A DNA stretch of 64,000 bases from Halonatronum saccharophilum DSM 13868 (GTDB taxonomy: Bacteria; Bacillota; Halanaerobiia; Halobacteroidales; Halobacteroidaceae), in NCBI RefSeq assembly GCF_000517025.1, contig NZ_KI912097.1:252720-316719 (forward strand), in the 5' to 3' direction. Within the stretch, counting starts at the first letter, position 1. Every line of letters starts with the position of its first letter. Position numbers and translations under genes: made by a program. Positions 53,556-63,581 of the stretch are shown here, piece after piece. Below the pieces are notes generated by a model. The model saw nothing but the letters and a program-made list of their open reading frames with translations, was not told the origin of the DNA and did no database searches.

Positions 53556-56180
53556 TTAATTCTCTTCGTTATTTTCTTCCTTATTTTCCTCTTTATCATT
53601 AAAAGCTTTGATATAAAGGTCTTTAATCTCGCTTATTAATGGATATCTAGGGTTAGCTCCTGTACATTGATCATCAAAAGCAAGTTCTGACATTTTATCT
53701 AACTTTCTGTAGAAGTGAGATTCAGATACTCCCGCTTCGTTAATATTAGCTGGCACATCAAGCTCTTCTTTTAATCTCTCAATAGCGTCAATTAATAAGT
53801 CTACCTTCTCATCCTCAGTATTACCACCTAAACCTAAGTGATCTGCTATCTTAGCATAGTTAGTCTTAGCTAAAGGATATTTGTATTGTGGGAAAGCAGT
53901 CTGCTTAACTGGCTTCTCATCAGCATTATACTTAATTATATGATTAACCAATAAAGCATTTGCTAAACCGTGTGGTAATTCAAAAGTTGATCCTAACTTA
54001 TGGGCCAAGGAGTGACAAATTCCTAAGAACGCATTAGCAAAGGCCATACCAGCAGTTGTTGATGCATAGTGGATCTTCTCTTTTGCTTTTCTATCATCGG
54101 CACCATTTTTATAAGAGTCAGGTAGATACTTAAAGATTAATCTTATAGCTTCTAGAGCTAGACCTTTAGTATACTCATTAGAGAATACAGATACATAAGC
54201 TTCAATCGCATGAACTAGTGCATCAAGACCAGAGTAAGCAGTTAACTTAGGTGGCATAGTTAAAACTAAATCTGGGTCAACTATAGCCATATCTGGAGTT
54301 AATTCGTAATCTGCAATCGGATACTTAATTCCTGTCTTATCATCAGTAACTACTGCAAAAGGAGTTACCTCTGAACCAGTTCCTGAAGTAGTTGGAATAG
54401 CTACAAAGCAAGCTTTATTTCCTAATTCAGGGAATTTATAAATTCTCTTTCTTATATCCATAAAGGTCATTGCTAATTCTTTAAATTCAGCTTCTGGATG
54501 CTCATACATTAACCACATAATCTTAGCAGCATCCATTGGTGATCCACCACCAAGAGCAATAATTATATCTGGATTAAAGGAATTCATCTGCTTAACAGCT
54601 TTCTCTACTGTAGATAAAGTAGGGTCAGGCTCTACATCAGAAAAGATTGTATAATCAATACCTAAATTATCAAGCTCATTAGTAACTTTATCTGTATATC
54701 CTAGATCATATAAAGGCTTATCAGTTACAATAAATGCTTTTTTATTACCTTCTAAATCTCCTAAAGCAATCGGTAAAGCACCATACTTGAAGTAAATCTT
54801 CTCCGGAACTCTAAACCATAACATATTTTCTTTTCTTTCTGCAATTGTTTTTACATTCATTAGATGTTTAACCCCCACATTCTCACTTACTGAGTTTCCT
54901 CCCCAAGATCCGCAACCTAAAGTAAGAGAAGGATCAAGTTTAAAGTTGTAAATATCACCAATAGCACCTTGTGATGTAGGCATATTTACTAAGATTCTTC
55001 CTGTCTTCATCTTAGAACCGAAGTAATCTTTACGATCATCATTGATTCGATCTGTATAAAGTACTGAAGTATGACCAATTCCACCAAATTTAACTAAAGC
55101 TACTGCATTATCGACGGCTTTCTTAAAATCTTTCGCCTTATACATAGCTAAAGTTGGAGATAACTTTTCATAAGAAAATGGCTCTGCTTCACCAACTTCT
55201 TCTACTTCACCAATCAATATTTTAGTGTCCTCTGGTACTTCAACACCTGCCATCTTAGCAATATCATAAGCTCTTTGACCTACTATATCACCATTGATAT
55301 GTCCATCTACTAATAGTACTTTTGCTACTTTTTCTTTTTCCTGTGGAGATAAGATATAAGCTCCTCTTTCTAAGAACTCTTTTCTAACCTCTTCATAAAC
55401 TTCATCAACAATAGTAACTGATTGTTCAGAAGCACAGATAACACCATTATCGAAGGTCTTACTCATTAAGATTGAGCTTACTGCCATCTTGATATGTGCT
55501 GTTTCATCGATAACTGCTGGAGTGTTTCCTGCTCCAACTCCTATAGCTGGCTTTCCTGATGAATAAGCTGCCTTTACCATTCCAGGACCACCAGTTGCTA
55601 AGATCATACTAATATTATCATGCTTCATTAAAGCTTGGGAAAGCTCTATTGAAGGTGTATCTATCCATCCAATAATATTAGCTGGTGCTCCAGCCTCAAT
55701 AGCTGCTCTCAAGACCGTCTTAGCAGCTTCAATTGTACATCTTTTGGCCCTTGGATGAGGTGAAAAGATGATTGCATTTCTAGTTTTTAAAGAGATTAAA
55801 GATTTAAAGATAGTTGTAGAGGTTGGGTTGGTAGTTGGAACGATCCCTGCTAAGATACCAATTGGCTCAGCAATCTTCTTGATTCCATAAGAAGCATCAT
55901 CCTCTAAAAGACCACAAGTCTTCTCATCTCTATACTTATTATAAATAAACTCAGCTGAGAAGTGGTTCTTAATTACCTTATCCTCCATAACTCCCATTCC
56001 TGTATCTTCAACAGCCAACCTAGCTAATTCAATTCTCTTATCATTAGCGGCGATAGCTGCCCTTCTAAAAATCTCATCTACCTCCTCTTGTGAATATGTA
56101 GAGTATTGCTCTTGAGCATCTCTTACCTTTTCCATTAGAATTTCTAATTCTTCCAAATTACTTACTTTCATAAATTCCAT
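53556..56180 (-). CDS. adhE: Bifunctional acetaldehyde/alcohol dehydrogenase AdhE
   Basis: 874 aa, forms spirosomes; reduces acetyl-CoA to ethanol with 2 NADH. N-terminal aldehyde dehydrogenase domain (about 1-440) with the catalytic Cys in NGVICASEQS; C-terminal iron alcohol dehydrogenase (about 455-870) with GGGSPMDAAK, GTGSEVTPFAVVTD, GLDALVHAIEAYVS and the iron-binding GICHSLAHKLG. ATG with GGAGGAG. Own promoter with a structured leader and a strong terminator. Acidic low-complexity C terminus (NDKEENKEENNEEN). Electron sink beside Pta-AckA acetate formation. Confidence 0.97.
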   Translation of the reverse strand: MEFMKVSNLEELEILMEKVRDAQEQYSTYSQEEVDEIFRRAAIAANDKRIELARLAVEDTGMGVMEDKVIKNHFSAEFIYNKYRDEKTCGLLEDDASYGIKKIAEPIGILAGIVPTTNPTSTTIFKSLISLKTRNAIIFSPHPRAKRCTIEAAKTVLRAAIEAGAPANIIGWIDTPSIELSQALMKHDNISMILATGGPGMVKAAYSSGKPAIGVGAGNTPAVIDETAHIKMAVSSILMSKTFDNGVICASEQSVTIVDEVYEEVRKEFLERGAYILSPQEKEKVAKVLLVDGHINGDIVGQRAYDIAKMAGVEVPEDTKILIGEVEEVGEAEPFSYEKLSPTLAMYKAKDFKKAVDNAVALVKFGGIGHTSVLYTDRINDDRKDYFGSKMKTGRILVNMPTSQGAIGDIYNFKLDPSLTLGCGSWGGNSVSENVGVKHLMNVKTIAERKENMLWFRVPEKIYFKYGALPIALGDLEGNKKAFIVTDKPLYDLGYTDKVTNELDNLGIDYTIFSDVEPDPTLSTVEKAVKQMNSFNPDIIIALGGGSPMDAAKIMWLMYEHPEAEFKELAMTFMDIRKRIYKFPELGNKACFVAIPTTSGTGSEVTPFAVVTDDKTGIKYPIADYELTPDMAIVDPDLVLTMPPKLTAYSGLDALVHAIEAYVSVFSNEYTKGLALEAIRLIFKYLPDSYKNGADDRKAKEKIHYASTTAGMAFANAFLGICHSLAHKLGSTFELPHGLANALLVNHIIKYNADEKPVKQTAFPQYKYPLAKTNYAKIADHLGLGGNTEDEKVDLLIDAIERLKEELDVPANINEAGVSESHFYRKLDKMSELAFDDQCTGANPRYPLISEIKDLYIKAFNDKEENKEENNEEN

Positions 56181-56199
56181 TCTTTACTCCTCCTTTACT

Positions 56200-56303
56200 G
56201 GCTTAGATATTTAAGCCGATTATTTTGATACTTACTTTTAAACTTATAGGCTTGAATAATATGGCCATTCAAGCAGGAAATAAATAAAGATCTCTTTATT
56301 TCC
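56200..56303 (-). promoter_or_regulatory. Structured 5' leader of adhE
   Basis: Three successive hairpins between promoter and ribosome site: GGCTTA/TAAGCC (56200-56217), GCTTGAAT/ATTCAAGC (56250-56274) and a GGAAATAAA/TTTATTTCC stem (56276-56303). No match to a known riboswitch was recognised. The arrangement could regulate translation or mRNA stability. Confidence 0.5.
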
Positions 56304-56329
56304 GATTTCAAACCACTTTCTTTGATAAA

Positions 56330-56358
56330 ATCATATCAAAGTCCTTATTCTTTTTCAA
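56330..56358 (-). promoter_or_regulatory. adhE promoter
   Basis: -35 TTGAAA, 17-bp spacer, -10 TATGAT on the minus strand; gives a leader of roughly 140 nt. Confidence 0.65.
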
Positions 56359-56481
56359 ACTTATTATTACCAAAACTAAGACTTTAAATTATCAATTAAT
56401 TAGATTATCTCCTTTTAACTCGATATTACTTACGTTAGATATCCGTTTTGCTATTTGACAAAATAATAACAAGAAAAAAAG

Positions 56482-56497
56482 GACCAACCCTCTGGTC
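56482..56497 (-). terminator. Probable terminator after gltD
   Basis: Short stem GACCA/TGGTC followed on the minus strand by CTTTTTTTCTTG. Confidence 0.6.
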
Positions 56498-56521
56498 AGC
56501 CCTCTCTTTGTTCCGTATGCC

Positions 56522-57970
56522 TTAATCTAATAAATACTCATCTACCCTCTCTGCTACTTCTCTACCTTCTACAATCGCCCAAACAATCAAAGAAGCACCA
56601 CGGTGCATATCACCAGCAACAAAGATCTGATCTTTATTACTCCTATAATTGTCTGCCTTTACATTACCGCGTTCATCTAAATCTAATCCTAACTCCTCTA
56701 ACATCCCTTCATGCTCTGGATGGACAAAACCAATAGCAAGGAGAACTAAATCTACATCTAAAGAGAATTCACTACCTTCAATCTCCTCCATCTGCTTTCT
56801 ACCATCTTCTCCTTCAATCCAACTTACCCTAACTGCTTCAAAGGATTTAACTTTTCCATCCTTATCACCAAGAAAACGCTTTGTAGCAATGGACCATTCT
56901 CTAACTCCAAAATCTTCATCCTTTGCAAATACTTCAGCTTCTTGGTGGGATGTAGAGACTTTTAGAGTTTGAGGAAATTGGGGCCAAGGATTATCTAAAG
57001 TTCTATCCTTAGATGGCTTCTCCAATAACTCAATCTGATAGACAGCCTCGGCACCCTGTCTAGTTGCTGTACCTACACAATCAGCACCGGTATCACCACC
57101 ACCAATTACCAGAACCTTCTTACCCTTAGCCTCTATCCTATCTTCTTTAGCTACTTCTTTACCAGCAACTACCCCATTTTGTTGGGTTAAATACTCCATA
57201 GCATAGTGGATACCTTTTAAATCCCGCCCATAAACAGGAAGATCTCTAGCTTCACGAGCCCCACCAGCTAAGACTACAGCGTCATACTCTTCTTCTAATC
57301 TGTGAGCAGGATAATCCTTGCCAACCTCAGTATTGAGGATGAATTCGACACCCTCTTCTCTTAATTGATCAACTCTTCTTTGCACTATCCACTTCTCAAT
57401 CTTAAAGTCGGGGATACCATAAACAAGCATCCCACCTGCTTTATCATCCCTTTCAAAGACACTTACATAATGGCCTTTACGGTTTAACTCTTGGGCTGCT
57501 GCCAATCCAGCAGGTCCAGAACCAACTACAGCAACCTTCTTACCCGTTCTTACCTTTGGAGGTTTTGCTTTAATCCAACCTTCTTCCCAGCCTTTTTCTG
57601 AAATAGCAAGCTCTATATTCTTAATCGTTACTGGTAGGTCATTTATGCCTAATACACAACCTCCTTCACAAGGTGCAGGACATAAACGCCCGGTAAAATC
57701 AGGAAAATTATTAGTCTCCTCTAATACCTCTAATGCTTTTTCCCACTCACCATTACTAACAAAATCATTCCACTCTGGACATAAATTATCTACTGGGCAA
57801 GAGAAGTTACAAAAAGGAACTCCACAATCCATACATCTAGACGATTGTTCATAAAGGTATTTTTTACCAAAGGGCTTATAGACCTCCTTGTAATCTTTTA
57901 CTCTCTCTTGTACTGAACGCTTATTCTTCTCTTTTCGATTATACTTTAGAAATCCTCCTAATTCACCCAT
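56522..57970 (-). CDS. gltD: Glutamate synthase small subunit GltD
   Basis: 482-aa NADPH/FAD subunit that passes electrons to GltB through [4Fe-4S] clusters. N-terminal Cys cluster SSRCMDCGVPFCNFSCPVDNLCPEW and CPAPCEGGC; FAD motif VAVVGSGPAGLAAAQELNRKG; NADPH motif VLVIGGGDTGADCVG. Its ATG overlaps the gltB stop by one base (TAATG), a translational-coupling arrangement. Confidence 0.96.
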   Translation of the reverse strand: MGELGGFLKYNRKEKNKRSVQERVKDYKEVYKPFGKKYLYEQSSRCMDCGVPFCNFSCPVDNLCPEWNDFVSNGEWEKALEVLEETNNFPDFTGRLCPAPCEGGCVLGINDLPVTIKNIELAISEKGWEEGWIKAKPPKVRTGKKVAVVGSGPAGLAAAQELNRKGHYVSVFERDDKAGGMLVYGIPDFKIEKWIVQRRVDQLREEGVEFILNTEVGKDYPAHRLEEEYDAVVLAGGAREARDLPVYGRDLKGIHYAMEYLTQQNGVVAGKEVAKEDRIEAKGKKVLVIGGGDTGADCVGTATRQGAEAVYQIELLEKPSKDRTLDNPWPQFPQTLKVSTSHQEAEVFAKDEDFGVREWSIATKRFLGDKDGKVKSFEAVRVSWIEGEDGRKQMEEIEGSEFSLDVDLVLLAIGFVHPEHEGMLEELGLDLDERGNVKADNYRSNKDQIFVAGDMHRGASLIVWAIVEGREVAERVDEYLLD

Positions 57971-60900
57971 TATTCTCCCCCCTTTGTCTTGGCTACTAGC
58001 TTCTTGTAGGCTGGAGAGATAACTTTGACAAAGTTATTAACTTTTTCATCCCAACCTTCTAAAATTTCTTTGGCTCTTAAACTGCCTGTATATTTAAGGT
58101 GATTGTTAATTAACTCTTTAATCTCTTTCTTATCATCAATATCTAAAGACTCCAAGTTAACCATACCTTTATTTACTCTTCTCTCAAATTTACAATCACT
58201 ATCATAAACATAAGCTATACCTCCACTCATTCCAGCACCAAAGTTACGCCCTGTCTCTCCTAAGATTACAACCCTTCCGCCTGTCATATACTCACATCCA
58301 TGATCTCCTATACCTTCAACAACAGCTTTAGCACCAGAATTTCTAACTGCAAAACGCTCACCAGCTAAACCATTTAAATATAACTCTCCTCTAATTGCTC
58401 CATAAAGGATGGTGTTACCTCCAATTATATTCTGATGAGGGATATAACTGACATCATTAGGTGCCTTAACTATTACCTTAGCCCCAAAGAGACCTTTAGC
58501 TATATAATCATTGGCTTGGCCCTCTAAGTTAAAGGTTATGCCTTGCATACCAAAGGCTGCAAAACTCTGACCTGCATAACCTTTGAAATTAAGCTTAATT
58601 GTATCGTCTTTAAGGCCTTTGGCCCCATACCTTTTAGCAAGCTCACCACTTAACATTGTTCCAGTAGTACGGTCTGTATTATAAATTGGTAGATTAAGCT
58701 CAACCTTCTTTCTTTCCTCTAATGCAGGCTTTGTCTTTTCTATTAACTTCCTATCAAGAACATTATCAATCCCATGGTCCTGACTTTGAACACACCTTCC
58801 AGCAATCTCTTTAGGTAAGGTTGGCTTATGGAGTATCTTAGATAGATCAATACCTTCTGCCTTCCAAGTCTTAATAGCTTCATTGCTTTCTAACTTATCT
58901 ACCCTACCTACCATCTCATCAATGCTCCTAAATCCTAACTGAGCCATGATTTCACGTAAGTCTTGAGCTATAAAGGTAAAGAAATTAATTAATTCTTCTA
59001 CTTTTCCAGCAAATCTCTTTCTCAGTCGTGGATCTTGAGTTGCTACACCTACAGGACAGGTATTACTATGGCAAGCTCTCATCATTATACATCCAAGCAC
59101 AACCAAAGAAGAAGTTGCAAAACCATACTCTTCAGCACCAAGCAAGGCTGCTATAGCAACATCACGACCTGTCTTTAATTGACCATCAGTCTGAACTCTA
59201 ACTCTTCCTCTCAAATTATTCTTAATTAAAACCTGATGGGTCTCAGCTAAACCTAACTCCCAAGGTAGACCAGCATGCTTTATTGAAGTAAGAGGAGCTG
59301 CTCCAGTTCCTCCATCATGACCTGATACCAATATCATATCGGCATGGGCCTTAGATACACCTGCTGCAATTGTCCCAATTCCAATCTCTGATACCAACTT
59401 AACACTGACCCGAGCATCAGGATTTACATTCTTTAGATCAAAGATCAGCTGGGCCAAATCCTCAATCGAGTAAATATCATGGTGAGGTGGCGGAGATATC
59501 AAATCTATACCTGGAGAGGTGTGTCTTACCCTAGCAATCTCTTCACTTACTTTATGACCTGGTAAATGTCCACCTTCTCCTGGCTTGGCCCCTTGAGCCA
59601 TCTTAATCTGTAATTCATCTGCATTTACCAAATATTCAGTCGTTACACCAAAACGACCTGAAGCTATCTGCTTAATTGCACTTCTACGATCATCCTTAAA
59701 TCTAGCTGGATCTTCTCCACCTTCTCCAGAGTTAGACATACCACCAATTGCATTCATAGCTTTAGCAATAGTCTCATGAGCCTCTTGAGAGATAGAACCA
59801 TAGGACATAGCACCAGTTACAAAGCGCTTTCTAATCTCTTCCACAGATTCAACCTCTTCAATAGGAATTGGATTTATATCTTTAAATTTTAACAAACCTC
59901 TAATAGTAGATAAATTATTGCTTTGATTATTAATAAGCTCAGTATACTCTTTATAAAGGCTATAATCATTGGTTCTAGCGGCATGCTGTAATTTTGCTAT
60001 AGCCTCTGGGCTAAATAAATGGTGCTCACCTTTGGCCCTCCATTTATACTCTCCTTCATTCTTTAATATACCTTCATTAGTAGATCTTAAGTTCTTAAAA
60101 GCCAACCTATGATTATTGATAGCCTCCTTCTCTAAAACATCACTTCCAATCCCTTCTATTCTAGAGGTAGTTCCAGGGAAGTACTTATTTACAAAGTCCT
60201 CTCTTAACCCTACAGCCTCAAAGATCTGGGCTCCACGATAGCTTTGTACTGTAGAAATACCCATTTTGGACATTATCTTCAACAGACCCTTATTGACAGC
60301 TTTAATATAAGATTTCTTTCTGTCTAAACAAACATCCTTATCTCCATATTCTATATAAAGCTCCTTTTCACTCATATAAGATATAGTCTCAAGGGCCAAA
60401 TAAGGGTTGACAGCTAAGGCACCATAGCCAATAAGAAGGGCAAAATGCATAACCTCCCTTACTTCTCCACTCTCTACAATTATATCTATACCATTTCTTT
60501 TCTTCTTCTTAATCAAATAATTGTGTAAGGCTGAAGTAGCTAACAGAGCTGGAATTGGAGCATTAAAATCATCTACCTTTCTATCGCTTAAAACGATTAC
60601 ATTATAACCTGCTTCAATTGTATTTTCCACATAATGAAATAATCTCTTTAACCCCTTCTCTAGTCCACCTTCCTCTTCTGGATCAAATAAGGCAGGAACT
60701 ACCTTGGCCCTAAAGTTCTCATCTTTAAGGTGAATAATCTTATCTAATTCTTCGTCAGTTAAAATTGGGGACTCTAGCTCTATTACCTTAGCCTTCTCTT
60801 CATCCCTTTGGAGTATATTTCCTTTCATCCCCAAATAACTCTTTAAAGAGGTAACTATCTCTTCTCTGATAGGATCAATTGGTGGATTGGTTACCTGAGC

Positions 60901-62469
60901 AAATAACTGCTTAAAATAATTAAACAATGATTTAGATTTATTGGAAAGAACGGCTAAAGGTGCATCATTACCCATAGAACCAATAGATTCCTTTTTATTT
61001 TGAGCCATTGGCCCTATCACAACACTCAAATCCTCTCTACTATAACCAAAAGCTTTTAGCCTATCTAATAAAGTCTCAAAATCATGACCATAACGCTCGT
61101 TACCTCCAACCAAATCATCTAAATACTTCTTATTTTCCTCAACCCACTTACTGTAGGGAAGCTTAGTACTTAATTCCTCTTTGATCTTTTTATCTGAGAG
61201 AACCTTTCCTTTCTTTGTATCTATAAGTAGTATATTCCCAGGCTGTAATCTACCACTTCTTATAACCTTAGACCCTTCTACTTCTAAAGTTCCAACCTCT
61301 GAAGCCATAATAATCAAATCGTCGTCAGTTATTATATATCGGGCTGGTCTTAACCCATTTCTATCTAAAGTAGCTCCCACCTGTACTCCATCAGTAAAGG
61401 CAATTGCTGCTGGCCCATCCCAAGGTTCCATCAAACCAGCATTATATTGATAATAATCCCTTATTTTATCATCCAAACTATCATCCTTCTCCCAAGCTTG
61501 AGGAACCAAGAAGGTCATCGCCTCTACCAGGGTCATTCCTGAAGCAATTAAAAGCTCAAATAAATGATCTAAATTTGCCGAATCACTATCCTTAGAATTT
61601 GTTACTGGTAAAACCTTCTTAATCTCACTACCTAAAAATTCATTATATAAGTCAGGTTCTCTAGCAGCCATCCAATTTAAATTCCCTTTTAAGGTATTTA
61701 TCTCACCATTATGGGCCAAATATCTAAAAGGCTGGGCCAAATCCCAAGACGGAAAAGTATTTGTACTATATCTTTGATGGACTAAAGCAATAGCTGATTT
61801 TAGCTCTGAGTCCTGCAAGTCCTCATAAAAATCTCCAATTTGACCTGCTAATAATAACCCCTTATAAATCATAACCCTGCTTGATAAACTTGGTATATAA
61901 AAGGACTCCTTGTTCTTAATCTCAGATTCTTCTATTTTCCGCTCAATCATCCTTCTAATCACATACAACTTCAATTCAAAATTATCTATGTTACCTGCTT
62001 TCTTAATGAAGACCTGCTTAATAACTGGTAAGGTACTAGCAGCTGTCTCTCCTAAATTTTGATCATTTATATCTACCTTTCTCCAACCCAAGATCTCCTG
62101 ACCCTCCTCTTGAACCACATTTTCTATAATTCCTTGGGCCAACAATCTTTCATCCATCTTTCTTGGTAAGAAAATAGTAGCTACTCCATAATCTCCAGGC
62201 TGAGGTAGGTCTATACCTTTCTCTCCCATCTTCTTGGTCAAAAATTGGTGAGGAAGTTGAATAAGTATTCCCGCACCATCACCAGTTAAAGGATCAGCAC
62301 CTACAGCTCCTCTATGATCTAATTTCAAAAGAATCTCTAATCCTTGTTCAATAATCTGATGGCTCTTATCCCCTTTTATATGAGAAATGAATCCAAAACC
62401 ACAATTGGCTTTTTCATATTCAGGGTAATAAAGCCCCTCTTGTTTGGGTATTCCCACTTCTTTTACCAT
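57970..62469 (-). CDS. gltB: Glutamate synthase large subunit GltB
   Basis: 1499 aa. Makes two glutamates from glutamine and 2-oxoglutarate. A 22-residue propeptide precedes the amidotransferase nucleophile Cys23 in ANCGFGFISHIKG; then the central domain, the FMN-binding synthase domain (MSYGSISQEAHETIAKAMNAIGGMSNSGEGGEDP) with the [3Fe-4S] ligands in CIMMRACHSNTCPVG, and the C-terminal beta-helix (GGRVVILGETGRNFGAGMSGGIAYVYD). ATG with GGAGGAG. First gene of gltBD, with a promoter and candidate operator upstream. Confidence 0.97.
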   Translation of the reverse strand: MVKEVGIPKQEGLYYPEYEKANCGFGFISHIKGDKSHQIIEQGLEILLKLDHRGAVGADPLTGDGAGILIQLPHQFLTKKMGEKGIDLPQPGDYGVATIFLPRKMDERLLAQGIIENVVQEEGQEILGWRKVDINDQNLGETAASTLPVIKQVFIKKAGNIDNFELKLYVIRRMIERKIEESEIKNKESFYIPSLSSRVMIYKGLLLAGQIGDFYEDLQDSELKSAIALVHQRYSTNTFPSWDLAQPFRYLAHNGEINTLKGNLNWMAAREPDLYNEFLGSEIKKVLPVTNSKDSDSANLDHLFELLIASGMTLVEAMTFLVPQAWEKDDSLDDKIRDYYQYNAGLMEPWDGPAAIAFTDGVQVGATLDRNGLRPARYIITDDDLIIMASEVGTLEVEGSKVIRSGRLQPGNILLIDTKKGKVLSDKKIKEELSTKLPYSKWVEENKKYLDDLVGGNERYGHDFETLLDRLKAFGYSREDLSVVIGPMAQNKKESIGSMGNDAPLAVLSNKSKSLFNYFKQLFAQVTNPPIDPIREEIVTSLKSYLGMKGNILQRDEEKAKVIELESPILTDEELDKIIHLKDENFRAKVVPALFDPEEEGGLEKGLKRLFHYVENTIEAGYNVIVLSDRKVDDFNAPIPALLATSALHNYLIKKKKRNGIDIIVESGEVREVMHFALLIGYGALAVNPYLALETISYMSEKELYIEYGDKDVCLDRKKSYIKAVNKGLLKIMSKMGISTVQSYRGAQIFEAVGLREDFVNKYFPGTTSRIEGIGSDVLEKEAINNHRLAFKNLRSTNEGILKNEGEYKWRAKGEHHLFSPEAIAKLQHAARTNDYSLYKEYTELINNQSNNLSTIRGLLKFKDINPIPIEEVESVEEIRKRFVTGAMSYGSISQEAHETIAKAMNAIGGMSNSGEGGEDPARFKDDRRSAIKQIASGRFGVTTEYLVNADELQIKMAQGAKPGEGGHLPGHKVSEEIARVRHTSPGIDLISPPPHHDIYSIEDLAQLIFDLKNVNPDARVSVKLVSEIGIGTIAAGVSKAHADMILVSGHDGGTGAAPLTSIKHAGLPWELGLAETHQVLIKNNLRGRVRVQTDGQLKTGRDVAIAALLGAEEYGFATSSLVVLGCIMMRACHSNTCPVGVATQDPRLRKRFAGKVEELINFFTFIAQDLREIMAQLGFRSIDEMVGRVDKLESNEAIKTWKAEGIDLSKILHKPTLPKEIAGRCVQSQDHGIDNVLDRKLIEKTKPALEERKKVELNLPIYNTDRTTGTMLSGELAKRYGAKGLKDDTIKLNFKGYAGQSFAAFGMQGITFNLEGQANDYIAKGLFGAKVIVKAPNDVSYIPHQNIIGGNTILYGAIRGELYLNGLAGERFAVRNSGAKAVVEGIGDHGCEYMTGGRVVILGETGRNFGAGMSGGIAYVYDSDCKFERRVNKGMVNLESLDIDDKKEIKELINNHLKYTGSLRAKEILEGWDEKVNNFVKVISPAYKKLVAKTKGGE

Positions 62470-62494
62470 CTCTACTCTCCTCCTTTATGTTTCT

Positions 62495-62532
62495 ATTTTC
62501 AATGTGTGAAATGTAATTTCATTATTTGAAAT
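62495..62532. promoter_or_regulatory. Tandem palindromic operator before gltB
   Basis: Two adjacent inverted repeats: ATTTCA-N5-TGAAAT (62516-62532) and TTTCA-N5-TGAAA (62497-62511). Both lie just downstream of the -10, in the leader. The arrangement suggests a dimeric repressor; the motif does not match TnrA/GlnR or ArgR boxes that I know. Confidence 0.55.
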
Positions 62533-62542
62533 GTTTTTTATT

Positions 62543-62571
62543 ATTATACTTCAACCTGTGAAAAAAATCAA
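62543..62571 (-). promoter_or_regulatory. gltB promoter
   Basis: -35 TTGATT, 17-bp spacer, -10 TATAAT on the minus strand. Confidence 0.75.
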
Positions 62572-62609
62572 GTTTTTTTGATTTGATATAGGCATAGCTT
62601 ACGCTTAAT

Positions 62610-62792
62610 AGTAATAAAGTGTCACTTTCGTGCCACTAGTAATGGGTAATGAGTGAAGAGTAATGAGTAAAGTCAAAATCTCAAAACCTCTTATAAGTCT
62701 TAGGTAACAAAGGGGTTTCTGTTTTCTTAAGGTTTTACCCATTACTCATTACTGATTACTCATCACCAGTAATAAAGCTACGCTTTATTACT
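62610..62792. repeat. GTAATGA-type heptad-armed element, copy F
   Basis: 183 bp between the LysM gene and gltB, nearly identical to copy E 20 kb away (differences only near the left end, in the central T-run and in one right-arm heptad). The near identity indicates recent duplication or gene conversion. Confidence 0.92.
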
Positions 62793-62810
62793 ATATAACC
62801 ACACTAGAAA

Positions 62811-62836
62811 AGAGACCACCCATCCGGATGACCTCT
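62811..62836 (-). terminator. Terminator after LysM gene
   Basis: Imperfect stem AGAGGTCATCC/GGATGGGTGGTCTCT with bulges, followed by TTTTCTAG on the minus strand. Confidence 0.65.
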
Positions 62837-62846
62837 TAACTCTTAA

Positions 62847-63398
62847 CTATGATTCTGTTGGTACACAAAGTCTTTGACCAATGATAAGGGCATCAGGGTT
62901 GACCCCGGGGTTGGCCCTTCTTAGATCCGCAACAGTCGTATTATATCTTCTAGCAATTAAAAAATAAGTATCACCACGCCTAACAGTATAAGCCATAGTC
63001 CCTCTTGGGCACCTTGCCGGTGGTGTTGGTGGCTCTGCTGGAACACAAATTATCTGACCTACTCTTAAACGATCTTCATTGACTACTGGATTGGCCTCTC
63101 TAAGCTCCTCCGGACTAATATTAAACCTTGTAGCTATACTATAAAAGGTATCTCCTCTTCTGATAGTATAATAATTATCTTCAGGACATAGTGGTCCAAC
63201 ATCTTCAGGGATACAAATTCGTTGGCCCACGCGAAGAAAATCAGGTTCCACTCCTGGATTTGCAGCTACAATAGCTGCAACTGTAGTATTAAACCGCCTT
63301 GCTAAACTATCGAAAGTATCTCCAGCCTGCACAGTATAAGCCCTAGTTCCTTCTGGGCAGTTAGAAGTTGACTCTTGGATTCTTGGATAATTCCCCAT
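62847..63398 (-). CDS. Triple-LysM protein
   Basis: 183 aa made of three LysM domains (about 20-63, 78-121, 137-180), each with the YTV/I-xxGDTF...LARRFN...NPGV...L-x-GQxICIP pattern and flanked by paired cysteines (C-P at the start, C-I/V-P at the end). LysM binds peptidoglycan or chitin-like glycans. There is no signal peptide, as in several spore-coat/cortex LysM proteins, so a spore-associated location is possible but unproven. ATG with GAGGAG. Confidence 0.9.
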   Translation of the reverse strand: MGNYPRIQESTSNCPEGTRAYTVQAGDTFDSLARRFNTTVAAIVAANPGVEPDFLRVGQRICIPEDVGPLCPEDNYYTIRRGDTFYSIATRFNISPEELREANPVVNEDRLRVGQIICVPAEPPTPPARCPRGTMAYTVRRGDTYFLIARRYNTTVADLRRANPGVNPDALIIGQRLCVPTES

Positions 63399-63581
63399 CT
63401 AAACACTCCTCGTATAATATTATTAAGATATTTAATTTTTAATCTTGATTTTTGGGCTAAAACTTTCTAGACTTATATTATTAGGTTGGGTAAATAACTA
63501 ACACTCCGTGCAGCTTGACTGCTATTTAAAGTCTGTTACTTCTAGTTTCGTGCTTTAACTTCTTACCCCTACCGTGAGAGT

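Noticed and set aside
56455..56472. Rex-like site TTGACAAAATAATAACAA upstream of adhE
   Set aside because: Only one half-site fits the Rex consensus and it lies about 100 bp upstream of the predicted -35, beside the gltD terminator; too weak to annotate.
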